Positions 21,136 to 29,817 of a stretch of DNA of 64,000 nucleotides are shown here, piece after piece. The notes below the pieces were generated by a model. The model had not been told where the DNA came from and did not search any database. It was given only the letters and a program-made list of their open reading frames with translations. The first letter of the stretch is position 1. Each line of letters begins with the position of its first letter. Where the stretch lies: assembly GCF_015356825.1 (NCBI RefSeq), contig NZ_JAACYW010000015.1, positions 1 through 64,000 on the forward strand, written 5' to 3'. This DNA comes from Catenulispora rubra (GTDB lineage: Bacteria; Actinomycetota; Actinomycetes; Streptomycetales; Catenulisporaceae). A program made the translations under genes and the position numbers.

Positions 21136-22655
21136 TCGAGCCATTTCGCCCCCCGATCCTCGAACGGCACTCGTGCATCGTGCCGGGAGATGATCTCGGT
21201 ATGCGGCGAGATTGCGAGTACCCTTGTCGCGATCACCCCTCGAAATCCTTCCGTACTCAGTTGTAGCCGGAGATTGCCGTCGCGATCTAGGGCGGTCATG
21301 TCCGCTACGCCGACGGCTTCCTCGAGCTGTTCGGCGATATTGGCGCTGGCCTGCGCCCGTTTACGTCGCAGGGCGGTCGCAAGTCCGTATGTGGGTTGCA
21401 CCGGGATGCCGAGCCACTGGAGGAGCAGCTCGAAGTCACGGTCGTTCTGTGGGCGCGCGAGCGTCGGACCAGTCCAGGCGCGAATCCGATCGAGTGTGTG
21501 CACGCCGAGATCGGCGAGCTCGCGGGTGACCGTATCAAGACCTTCTAGGTCGAGCCGTCGCTGGAGCTCGTCCTTCCAGCATGCCTGGGAAGCTTCCGTT
21601 GCCGCTGCCTGGTCACCCAGGAGCTTGAGCGCTGCGGCGTAAAGTGCGTGCCGTTCGGTCTCGCCCATGCGCAGCAACAGATAGGTGCCTGAGCGCACAG
21701 CTTGCACATCGACATAGATGACCCGCTCGCCACCCGGCTGACTTGGGTCGACCGCGCGGATCCGCTCGCCGTCATCAAGCAGGATCGCGAAACCGCCGCT
21801 GAGCAGCACTCGCCACGCTGCCACTTCGTCGCTGCCTGGATCACGCTCGGGAACGCTTGGGGTGGACCACGCAGGCTGCGGCAGAAGTTCGTCTTCGGAA
21901 ACGACGTGTTCAGTGAGGGCTGTATCCGCGACGGCGGAATTACCCACGGGAAACACGCGGCCCCGCACCTGCACTGCATGCTCGGCGGCAGTGGCTAGCG
22001 CCGAATGCGGGATTGAGTGATCTTCGAACCAGGCCGGGAATAGGTAGCTGACTGCCTCAGTCACTGGAGCTGTGACTAGCGGAGATGAGAAGAAGCGCGG
22101 TGGGCCCACTGCGAAGGCCTGCTCCGCCAGCAGCGGTTCGCGCAGTAATCGGCTGACGCTGTGCACGCGCACACCACGCGGCGCGAGCCAGCTCTCGAGC
22201 CCAGCGGCGGCGGCATTGTTCGCCGCGACGACCACGCAAGCCGAGGCGCCAACGTCCCGGATCGACTCAACGAGCGTAGTGGCGATCTCCGGATCATGTT
22301 CCACAACGCTACTCGCCGCGGCCGCAAGTTCCTCAAGCGCCTCCCGCACATGCCGCGCGACGGCCGTGCGTAACGCGGTCGCTTCGTCAGCCGTATCGCT
22401 TGCCGCCTGCCGCAACGCTGTATTGTGCTCCAGCGGCTGCGGTTGGGTAATCAGGCGCCACCTTAATGACTTGGCGGCACCGAGCAGCTGATCCCATGGG
22501 CCCGGGTAATCGTCGCGCACGAGCCCCAGCACGTGGCGTACGGCAGCATCCACGCGAGCGCCACACGGATCACCAACGGTGATGAGCTCGACGCCGCTCG
22601 CAACAAGGCCGGCTGACCTCGCATATCGGGCGTTCAGCCATTCGATCCTGTTCAC
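21132..22655 (-). CDS. Unknown defence protein, possible C-terminal half of DrmE
   Basis: A 507-residue protein with no recognisable catalytic motif. Residues 130-200 contain a Rossmann-like stretch (ACVVVAANNAAAAGLESWL), as in nucleotide-binding or helicase-like folds. The C-terminal part has a strongly charged helical region (ALRRKRAQASANIAEQLEEA). The GTG start overlaps the stop of the 308-residue gene before it. Together the two products total about 815 residues in DrmE's operon position, upstream of drmA. I therefore suggest they are a split DrmE-like protein. This rests on position, size and a general fold impression, not on a profile match. Confidence 0.4.
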   Translation of the reverse strand: MNRIEWLNARYARSAGLVASGVELITVGDPCGARVDAAVRHVLGLVRDDYPGPWDQLLGAAKSLRWRLITQPQPLEHNTALRQAASDTADEATALRTAVARHVREALEELAAAASSVVEHDPEIATTLVESIRDVGASACVVVAANNAAAAGLESWLAPRGVRVHSVSRLLREPLLAEQAFAVGPPRFFSSPLVTAPVTEAVSYLFPAWFEDHSIPHSALATAAEHAVQVRGRVFPVGNSAVADTALTEHVVSEDELLPQPAWSTPSVPERDPGSDEVAAWRVLLSGGFAILLDDGERIRAVDPSQPGGERVIYVDVQAVRSGTYLLLRMGETERHALYAAALKLLGDQAAATEASQACWKDELQRRLDLEGLDTVTRELADLGVHTLDRIRAWTGPTLARPQNDRDFELLLQWLGIPVQPTYGLATALRRKRAQASANIAEQLEEAVGVADMTALDRDGNLRLQLSTEGFRGVIATRVLAISPHTEIISRHDARVPFEDRGAKWLE

Positions 22656-23578
22656 AGCGACACCCAGAATCCCAGGGCCTCAGTGCCGGCTGGAGGCGGC
22701 CAGTGCAGGTCATGTTCGACGGACACCGGATTCCCTCTGCTGTTTCGATATTGCACTATCATCTCGGCCGCCGATTCGTCGGCGAGACTGCGATCCAGCA
22801 CCGCGATCACAACCGGCGCCTCTATAGCGGGTAGGTACGTCGACGCGGTCCCGCCATCTAGGATGACGGCCCGTAGATCGCCGGGAAGTAGCAGATCATC
22901 TTCCAGTCTCGATGCGGCATACAGTTTAGTCGACCAGGTTGCGGCGTGTGAGTCTTCCGGCAGGAGGATCGTGGCGATCGGCTCGAGTTCGCCGCCACGC
23001 CCGAGGAAGGCTGTGGCGTCCTCGCGCAGCCAGCTGAGCGTACCGATCAGGGCGAGGTCAGCGGGCGGACGGCACATACGAGCCTCCCAGCCGTCTGCCA
23101 GGCCGGCCATTCGGGTGACTGCACCCGGCCGATCGAGCGGCCTCACACGCGGTCCGTCCAAGCTCGGCAGGACCGCGAGAGCCCTGATCCTTTCGAACGG
23201 CCACTGCGCGCTAAGGCGGATACGATCCAGCGCTGTGTCAACGCCATGAAAGAAGTCGGCGACTACCCTCGTGTCGGTCACCATCCGGACCGGGGTGCCG
23301 CGCTTGATCGACGCCGAGACCTCGCGAGCCGATTGCAGCCTCGGTGCAGGAGTTGCCAGCATCCAGCCGCAGCCGATGAGGGTTGCGGCGAGGTCGCGTG
23401 CCGGAACAGAGAGCGCGATGACCAGCTGACGGTCAGGATGCCTTTCGTGCCAGCGTGCGGCGCGGTGGCCGAGCATCACTAGACGCCCGATCCACGAAGC
23501 GGACGTAGCCGGTCCATGCCTGCTGTCGGAGAGTGATAATTGCACGGCAGAACGATTCGGCGTCGTACCCACGGCCAC
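22652..23578 (-). CDS. Unknown defence protein, possible N-terminal half of DrmE
   Basis: A 308-residue protein, first gene of the leftward defence operon. It has alternating strands and helices (QLVIALSVPARDLAATLIGC, then APVVIAVLDRSLADE near the C terminus) that suggest an alpha/beta nucleotide-binding-like fold without a Walker motif. Its stop overlaps the GTG start of the next gene, so the two are made together. The pair may represent a DrmE protein divided into two genes. The start codon at 23578 was taken as the first in-frame start after the divergent promoter region; nothing confirms it. Confidence 0.4.
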   Translation of the reverse strand: MAVGTTPNRSAVQLSLSDSRHGPATSASWIGRLVMLGHRAARWHERHPDRQLVIALSVPARDLAATLIGCGWMLATPAPRLQSAREVSASIKRGTPVRMVTDTRVVADFFHGVDTALDRIRLSAQWPFERIRALAVLPSLDGPRVRPLDRPGAVTRMAGLADGWEARMCRPPADLALIGTLSWLREDATAFLGRGGELEPIATILLPEDSHAATWSTKLYAASRLEDDLLLPGDLRAVILDGGTASTYLPAIEAPVVIAVLDRSLADESAAEMIVQYRNSRGNPVSVEHDLHWPPPAGTEALGFWVSL

Positions 23579-23696
23579 CCCCTCCCCTGGCTCGGCCGCC
23601 GGTAGCTGGAACTGAGAGGAGATTACGCGCTGAAGCCGATAGGTTTCCAGCTGTTGCCGAAGAAACCGTCATGCTGCCGCGCGCCGCACCTGTCTG
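23579..23696. promoter_or_regulatory. Divergent promoter region of the DISARM-like locus
   Basis: These 118 bases separate the leftward helicase operon from the rightward Vsr-methyltransferase operon and must hold both promoters. No clear -35/-10 pair or operator palindrome was recognised. Shared control of restriction and modification arms from one spacer is plausible. Confidence 0.4.
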
Positions 23697-24343
23697 GTGA
23701 ATAATTGCGGCGTGATACCGGAGTTCGATGTCGACGTAGAGATCAACTACCACGCTGGGGCGTTGCTGACCGCGTTCAGTGGTGAGGACGTCGCCGGGGG
23801 TTTACCGATCACCACGGCTATTTCCCCATATGCCCGGTCGACTGGGCCCATGCCGAAGCGTGCGTGGATTGGGAAGCCAGCCTGCTGCGAGAGACCGCCG
23901 CGTCATTGGAGCGCGATGGGCCGAACTCGGTCATCGATGCGATCGCGGACGACGAAAATGACAGTGGATACATCCGGTACATGGAGCTCACCAGCGGCCT
24001 GGATCTTGGTGTCGTGGGGCTCGTGATGACGCTGGGAGCTGCAGGTGTGGCGACGTTCTACTCGTGCGCGAGCAGTCTGGACCGCCGTCATCACGCCCGT
24101 TTTCCTATGGTCGGCGCCGACCTGGATGCAGATCGTGCCGAGTTAATCTCGGAGCTGGTCAGACCGCATGCCTGCGGGATAGCGCAATCGGAGGGACTGC
24201 TCTACATCTACACGCGCACGGTTACCGCGCTACACGAGCTGGGGAGCGCGGTCCTTGAACGACGAGTCGACTTCGACCAGCTTGCTGCTCCGGCCTGGGC
24301 CGCAGAGCTCGGGGAGGCTCTCGTGCGGCTTAGTGATCCATGA
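23697..24343 (+). pseudogene. Unknown protein, frameshifted at a G run
   Basis: Two overlapping frames make one sensible product. The first frame (GTG at 23697 or 23712) gives EFDVDVEINYHAGALLTAF up to the five-G run at 23796-23800. The second frame continues as GFTDHHGYFPICPVDW, then to TLGAAGVATFYSCASS and a stop at 24341. One extra G in the run would join them into about 215 residues. The stop overlaps the Vsr ATG as ATGA, which supports the second frame as the genuine C terminus. It could be a real mutation, a sequencing error in the G run, or programmed frameshifting. No family was recognised. Confidence 0.6.
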
Positions 24344-24870
24344 GTCCGGCAGGCAGGCGGACGACGGTGGCGGGAGCAAAGGCGGCGGGCCGCGGCGCCC
24401 CGGCTGTGGAAGGCGCCACTGTCTGGGCACCTCCGGAGGGATCGTGGGCGTCGTCGGCGGCAGTGCGCAGGAACATGCAGGCCATTAAGAGCAGTGATAC
24501 AGGGCCAGAGAAGGCGGTCCGCAGCCTGCTGCATGCCGATGGGCTTCGCTACCGTGTCGGCCGCCGGCCGCTGCCTGGCCTCCGACGCACGGCCGACATC
24601 GTATTCGGACCCACTAAAGTCGCTGTCTTCATCGACGGTTGCTACTGGCACGGTTGTCCTGACCACTACACGCTCCCGAAGACGAACAGCGGCTACTGGT
24701 CGCCAAAGATCGAGGGCAATCGGCTGCGTGATCGCGATACAGACGCCCGCCTCCTGGCTGCCGGGTGGCTGATCCTCCGTTTCTGGGAGCACGAGGACCC
24801 AGCGGTGTGCGCCGACAAGATTGCCGATGCTGTCAGGACTCGCCGCCGTCGTCGGCTAGGAGGAGGATGA
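24340..24870 (+). CDS. vsr: Very short patch repair endonuclease (Vsr)
   Basis: A 176-residue Vsr-family T:G mismatch endonuclease. The core is clear: MQAIKSSDTGPEKAVRSLL, then AVFIDGCYWHGCPDHYTLPK with the catalytic Asp and the zinc-binding Cys/His residues, and LILRFWEHED at the end. The first 50 residues are Ala/Gly/Arg rich and extend beyond the usual Vsr start; an internal GTG before RRNMQAIKS may be used instead. Vsr enzymes repair deaminated 5-methylcytosine made by a linked C5 methyltransferase, which is the next gene. It is coupled by ATGA to the frameshifted gene upstream. Confidence 0.9.
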   Translation: MSPAGRRTTVAGAKAAGRGAPAVEGATVWAPPEGSWASSAAVRRNMQAIKSSDTGPEKAVRSLLHADGLRYRVGRRPLPGLRRTADIVFGPTKVAVFIDGCYWHGCPDHYTLPKTNSGYWSPKIEGNRLRDRDTDARLLAAGWLILRFWEHEDPAVCADKIADAVRTRRRRRLGGG

Positions 24871-25057
24871 TCGCCGTCTCAACTGGTGTCTTCACCGGTC
24901 CGGTGCCAGAGGTTGGCCGCTGAGGCCGGGCCTTTGTGGCTGAACGGGTGAGCCGGTCGCGCTCAGTCGGTGGCGGGTGGAAGGATTCGGCAGATGCAAA
25001 GAGACGCGGTGGGAGACGCTGGTGGGTAGCGCGTTGGCGGATGGAGATCAGCTAGAG

Positions 25058-26857
25058 ATGCTGGAGATTGTCGAGCGTGTCGACGAGCTGCTCGAAGTCA
25101 CCCACCGCTCGGCGCCAGTCCGGCACCTGAGCGGCCCGGTCGCCGAGCTGGTCTGCTGCATCCTCGGACTGGTCGATGACAACCAGGCGCATCAGGAGGT
25201 ATTCGAGAAGCTTGGCTCGCAGTATGCCGACGAGAAGGAGCTGTTGGCCGCATCCGAAACTGACGTCTCCGCCATACTGCGAGGAGCCGGGCTACCGCGC
25301 AGAAGCGCAGGCGTGATGCTGTCCGCAGTCGAGGGCGTGATGAAGCTCTGGTGGGCAGGCGACCCGCCACAAATGCAGTTGGTGGCGGGCGGCGCTGAGC
25401 AATCTCGCCAGGCGAGAATGAAGGCTCTGGCCGGTCTGCCGGGCATGGATGAAACGAGCGCCCAGCGCGTGCTTGCGGCTACTGATCAGCATGCGATTGT
25501 AGATGATCCCTTCTCCCGGGCGATCCTGCGCAGGCTGAATTTAGCACTCAAGACCGAATCCGATAGCAGGGCACTGGCACGTGTCGTTCCGGAGGCGATG
25601 CGTAAGCGGTTGCGGATCAATCTTGCGCGTCATTCCCGCGTTGTGTGCCGCGCGAGGGATCCTCTGTGCCATGCGTGCCCGCTTATCAGCTTCTGCCAAA
25701 CGGGGCGCGAGAGCTTGAAACGCGACGAACGGCCGGTGGTCGTGGAGTTCTTTGGCGGTGCCGGGGGTTTGGCGGAGGGCTTTAGTGAATCCGGCTTTCG
25801 CATCGCTGTGGCAGTTGAATTAGACCGCGATGCCGCTCAGACGCATCGAGCCAACCATCCGGGAACTGTTGTACTTGAGCAGAACGCCCGTACGGTCACA
25901 GCCGCAGACATTCGCAGTGCCGCGCCCTGGATGGGGGAAGTGACGGCGGTGATCGGAGGGCCGCCGTGCCAGGGCTACTCTGTAGCCGGGAAACGTAATC
26001 CAGCGGACGAGAAAAACGACCTCTTCAAATTCCAAGTCGATATTGCTGCACAGCTGGGGGCTCAATTTGTTGTGATTGAGAACGTCCCCGGCATGAAGCA
26101 GGTCAAGGGGGTCAAATTTGCAGAACACGTAGTCGACCGGCTCCGCGAAAAGGGGTTTCGCACAACTTTCGCCCCGGTGCGGGCTAGCGACTATGGCGTT
26201 CCGCAACTCCGGCATCGGCTAATTTTCATCGCGCAGAGCAAGAAACTGCCCGGAAACCCGCCTCCAGTCCCGCTCGGTCCGTATTGCGGGTCCACGTACG
26301 ATCCCTGCCGGTGTAAACGCCAGAAGGTGAGCACCGTGCTTGAACGCCTGGAGGGTCTGCCCCCGTACGAACCCGGGAAGATCGCCGAGTACGTCCCGGA
26401 TGCCGCTGACTACGAGCCGCCGAAGCCCGGGCTCCCACTACTCAATGCCTCCACCATGGCGCACGGCCAGGCGGTCATCGACAAGATCGCGAAGATCGAT
26501 GCCGGCAAGGGTCCGATCTCCTACCGCAGGCTGCACCCTGACCTGGCACGTACCATTGTGGCGGGACATCGGGCGTTGCCCGTCCATCCAATCCTCAACC
26601 GCACCATCAGCGTCCGCGAGGCCGCAAGGATCCAGGGTTTCCCCGACGACTACGTATTCTGCGGGAAGCGCGGCACGCAACCGCTGCAGGTGGCGAACGC
26701 AGTGCCGCCGGCGCTCGCAAAGACGATTGCGGACTCCCTAGTTGCGAGGCTCAACGGAGAGGAAGACCTTCCTCGCCATCATGGCGTGGACGTGTGCGGT
26801 CCAGCCGATCGCCCCCTTCTCGGTGAGGACTCTCGGGCATCGCGTCTCGCCACGTGA
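25058..26857 (+). CDS. C5-cytosine methyltransferase fused to EndoIII-type glycosylase domain
   Basis: About 600 residues. Residues 1-215 look like an endonuclease III (HhH-GPD) domain: the helix-hairpin-helix segment LAGLPGMDETSAQRVL near 126, a retained Asp in IVDDPFSRAI near 147, and a cysteine loop C-x6-C-x2-C-x5-C at about 197-214, the exact spacing of the EndoIII [4Fe-4S] cluster. The EndoIII lysine position (GRKTA) reads DETSA here. From 225 on it is a C5 methyltransferase: FFGGAGGLAEGF, GGPPCQGYS, ENVPGM, QLRHRLIF and a C-terminal QVANAVPP. It likely methylates host DNA (DrmMII role) and may remove T from T:G mismatches. The start is uncertain: GTG 24977, GTG 25022, or ATG 25058 preceded by GGAG. 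Confidence 0.85.
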   Translation: MLEIVERVDELLEVTHRSAPVRHLSGPVAELVCCILGLVDDNQAHQEVFEKLGSQYADEKELLAASETDVSAILRGAGLPRRSAGVMLSAVEGVMKLWWAGDPPQMQLVAGGAEQSRQARMKALAGLPGMDETSAQRVLAATDQHAIVDDPFSRAILRRLNLALKTESDSRALARVVPEAMRKRLRINLARHSRVVCRARDPLCHACPLISFCQTGRESLKRDERPVVVEFFGGAGGLAEGFSESGFRIAVAVELDRDAAQTHRANHPGTVVLEQNARTVTAADIRSAAPWMGEVTAVIGGPPCQGYSVAGKRNPADEKNDLFKFQVDIAAQLGAQFVVIENVPGMKQVKGVKFAEHVVDRLREKGFRTTFAPVRASDYGVPQLRHRLIFIAQSKKLPGNPPPVPLGPYCGSTYDPCRCKRQKVSTVLERLEGLPPYEPGKIAEYVPDAADYEPPKPGLPLLNASTMAHGQAVIDKIAKIDAGKGPISYRRLHPDLARTIVAGHRALPVHPILNRTISVREAARIQGFPDDYVFCGKRGTQPLQVANAVPPALAKTIADSLVARLNGEEDLPRHHGVDVCGPADRPLLGEDSRASRLAT

Positions 26858-26969
26858 TGAGCTGCCGCATCTGTGCCGCCGTGGATGTGACCATGGACAG
26901 CCCGGCGCCGACAGTGCTTGCACGACAGCCAGCTACGAATCGGGCCAGCGTGGCGGCCCCTGGAATAGG

Positions 26970-27452
26970 GTGAACAGTGTGAAATCCCGCGACGAGCTTC
27001 TGCAGGTCCTCGACGGCGTCTGCGCTGACGTGCGCGATAGTGCCATCGGCGAAGAGGAGGTTGCGGAACGAATCGTCTTAGTCGCATCAAGTGACGGGAC
27101 GGTTGACGCCGCTACTGGTACCTCGACACACCGGGCCGGTGACGTCGTTGCTTTCGTCAACGATTCGGGAGTGCCGTTCGTTGAACAATCTGACGATCTC
27201 ATTTCCCAAGTGGCGAGTTTGCAACCCGAGGCTGTATTGCTGGCCGGATCCGCGCTGACAGGACGGCCCGGGGCTGCCTTCCAGAAGGTCTTGGCGGTAC
27301 AACTCTTTTCGGTGATCTACGACATCCGCATGGCAAGGATCGCCTCGGTTGAAGAGACGAACGGCGTGATCAGCGCTGTCGCGCCCTGGAAAGATGTCAA
27401 GGCGGGGCCCAGAGTATGGGCCGAACGGCTTTTACGGCCGAACACAAAGTAA
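26970..27452 (+). CDS. Small unknown protein after the methyltransferase
   Basis: A product of about 160 residues with no signal peptide, membrane helix or recognised motif. It has acidic character and a well-formed alternation of helices and strands (ELLQVLDGVCADVRD, RIVLVASSDG, VVAFVNDSG). The open frame extends back to 26742, but that part overlaps the methyltransferase in another frame, so a GTG at 26970 or 26979 is the likely start. It lies 112 bases after the methyltransferase and may be the last gene of that operon. Confidence 0.55.
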   Translation: MNSVKSRDELLQVLDGVCADVRDSAIGEEEVAERIVLVASSDGTVDAATGTSTHRAGDVVAFVNDSGVPFVEQSDDLISQVASLQPEAVLLAGSALTGRPGAAFQKVLAVQLFSVIYDIRMARIASVEETNGVISAVAPWKDVKAGPRVWAERLLRPNTK

Positions 27453-27674
27453 AAAACTGTAGACAGGCGGGGGAGCCCGCAGGATTTGCCCACACGTCCA
27501 GAGGCCGTGATCCGGCGGGCAGGTTTACCGTGGGTCGAGCAGGCTGCGGGTTCCTGCCGCTGCCTCCGGCTTGGCCTGCAGCCTCGAGAGCGTCGCAGAC
27601 TCCTCATACACCCCCTGTCGGTCACGACGTTGTGACTCGCCATTCGTAACCACACGAGCGGGGTGGCAAGGGTA

Positions 27675-28205
27675 GTGTCCGACGCTGTCCGGGTAGGCGG
27701 TGATAATGCCGGCGTCATCTCGACCGGTGTGAACGCGATCTCCACCGTGCAGCAGATTTCATAAATCGTGCTGGCACCGGCCCTTTCAGGACAACACTCG
27801 GGAACTGGGGATCAGCCTCTGCTCTCGAATGTCCCTCCAGCGCCCAAGACCTTCGTCGGACGGTCAGACGATGTCCGACGGGTCACAGCGGTACTTGCTA
27901 CCGAGACGCCTAGGTTCTGCGTCCTCCATGGCTTGGGCGGAGTCGGTAAATCAACGCTGGCGTCGCATATCGCATCCTCACGCCCCGACACCGTCGTTCG
28001 GTGGTCGATCACAGCAGACTCGCTGCCCGCCATAGAGCACGGACTCGCACAGCTAGGACGGGAACTCGCGCCGACGCTGCCCGTTGCCTTGAACGGCGTG
28101 GGAACAGCCACCGACGAGATCTACCGCACACTTGCCCTGCAATGGCTCGAAAGCAGAAGTGAGTGGCTGATCGTTCTCGACAACCTAACGGGCTCTGATG
28201 GTATT
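27675..28205 (+). pseudogene. Truncated STAND (NB-ARC) ATPase with in-frame stop
   Basis: A remnant of an NB-ARC NTPase. From GTG 27675 the frame reads SDAVRVGGDNAGVISTGVNA and hits TAA at 27762. The same frame resumes at once and encodes PPAPKTFVGRSDDV, Walker A VLHGLGGVGKSTLA, and Walker B WLIVLDNLTG. The sequence then runs into the 3' end of the integrase gene near 28185-28205, after which the remaining frame is only the antisense of the integrase. Both a nonsense codon and loss of the C-terminal two thirds make it a pseudogene, although reinitiation at 27768 could give a short product. Related STAND proteins normally carry sensor repeats after the NTPase. Confidence 0.75.
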
Positions 28206-29642
28206 CAGGCGATTCCTATGGCGGGCTTTGTCCGATGCGCGACTCAAGCAAAGCGTGTGTTCGGGCTCTGCGGGTTGCCAGCGCAGCGCGTCTCCGATTC
28301 GGCGAAGGTCCCGCTCGTGTTGGCCGTCGATGCACTTGGCGTAGGTACTCAACAGCATTTGCACGCTGTGGCCGGCCCATTCGGCGATCTGGGGCGCGCT
28401 GACTCCGGCATTTAGCCAGGTGGAGACGCAGGCATGTCGCAGGTCGTACGGCCGCTTACCGAGCGGGGAGTTGAACTGGGCATCCGTCAGAGTCGCCTTG
28501 CGGGCGCGAGACCAGATCGACGCGAACGAGCCGTACCTGATGTCTCCTCCATTGGCGCGCACGAAGAACCGACCGTCTTCGGCAGTGCCGAACTGTTCGA
28601 CATGCCGACGCAGGTGCGCGACGAGCTCCGGGTGAGCCGGGACCGTTCGGCTTTCCTTCGCCGCTCGGTGTTTGAGTGCCTTCCTCGGCCCGCTGGTGCC
28701 GTCGTCGGTCCAGGCCGCTCCGGCGTATGGCGTGGACTCGGCGAAGCACAACTCGCCCCAGCCCTTGTCTGGCAAGACGCAGTCCTGGATGCGAAGCGCC
28801 AGTACCTCGGCAGGTCGCAGTCCAGCGAAGTACATCGCGGCGAAGAGCGCGACGTACCGCGGCCCGGTCCAGCCAATTTCAGCAACAGCGGCGATGAGCT
28901 CGCGAGCCTGGTCGGGGTTCACCACAACCCGGCGGTCGACGACGGTGGTACGGCGAGGCCGGGGTGTGCTGAGCCGTTCCAGGGGGTTGCGTTCCAGCAG
29001 GTCGAGCTCGATGGCGTAACGGATGGCACCGGTCAGCGCCTTCATTTTGTTCCGATGTGTGTTGACGGCGTATGGCTTGCCGTCCGGCGCGACGAGCGTG
29101 GCGGTGTAGACGTCACGTAGCGTACGAGCGTCGTTGAGCGCGCCCACTTTCAATGAGTGGGCCCGCACCCAGGCGACGGCCTCGGCGAATTCCGGCGACG
29201 GGGCGCCGGCCTCCCGGACAGTCCGGTTGAACGACCAGTTCAACAGTGCCTTGATACGAAGTTCCCGATCGGGTAGACGCTGTTGCCGCGAGGTCATCGC
29301 CGCTGTCACTGTGGCCAGAGCTGCCGCAAGGCTTCTGCGTGAACCAGGTTGTAGCGTCGGCCACTTCATGTCCATGAAGGCGACCGCATGGTCGTACCAC
29401 GTAGTCTCGATGACCTGCTGCCGAACTTCCGTGACAGGCAGGCCGGAGTAGATGTCGAACGGCACTCCTCGACGAACGGCTTTGTTCAGCTCCGCACGCA
29501 GTCGAACCGCCACGGGCCTCGACTGATACGTCTTGCTGAAGATGCGGCCGTCGACCTTCCATCGGATGTTGTACGTCTTGCCTCTCACCCCGTCATACGT
29601 TTGCATCGCCCAGACGCGGACGTCGTTGGTTGTCGTCGTCAC
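28185..29642 (-). CDS. Tyrosine recombinase/integrase (copy 1)
   Basis: A phage-type integrase of about 485 residues. The N-terminal arm-binding part has VRGKTYNIRWKVDG. The catalytic domain shows the first Arg in YFAGLRPAEVLAL, the YDLRHACVSTWLNAGV box, GHS, and the nucleophile Tyr in LLSTYAKCIDG. GTG 29642 is chosen because GAGGAGA lies seven bases upstream; an upstream ATG at 29732 adds an unlikely Arg-rich leader. The 3' end overlaps the truncated STAND gene, so the recombination junction probably lies at about 28185-28210. Confidence 0.85.
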   Translation of the reverse strand: MTTTTNDVRVWAMQTYDGVRGKTYNIRWKVDGRIFSKTYQSRPVAVRLRAELNKAVRRGVPFDIYSGLPVTEVRQQVIETTWYDHAVAFMDMKWPTLQPGSRRSLAAALATVTAAMTSRQQRLPDRELRIKALLNWSFNRTVREAGAPSPEFAEAVAWVRAHSLKVGALNDARTLRDVYTATLVAPDGKPYAVNTHRNKMKALTGAIRYAIELDLLERNPLERLSTPRPRRTTVVDRRVVVNPDQARELIAAVAEIGWTGPRYVALFAAMYFAGLRPAEVLALRIQDCVLPDKGWGELCFAESTPYAGAAWTDDGTSGPRKALKHRAAKESRTVPAHPELVAHLRRHVEQFGTAEDGRFFVRANGGDIRYGSFASIWSRARKATLTDAQFNSPLGKRPYDLRHACVSTWLNAGVSAPQIAEWAGHSVQMLLSTYAKCIDGQHERDLRRIGDALRWQPAEPEHTLCLSRASDKARHRNRLNTIRAR

Positions 29643-29817
29643 GACTGTTCTCCTCGCCCCGGTCAGCAGACCGTAAGAGTCTTCATCGCCCTCTGCCGCC
29701 GGCATCCTTCGCCGCCGACCGGCTCGTTGCATCCGGCCGCCGCGAGGGATGACCGATCCACTCTGTGGCCACTACTGCGCTGCTGTTCTGCCGCTCCCAA
29801 AGCCGTATCTCTTGGCG

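Noticed and set aside
26742-26969. N-terminal extension of the small gene after the methyltransferase
   Set aside because: It overlaps the methyltransferase 3' end in another frame and has Cys/Arg-rich noise composition.
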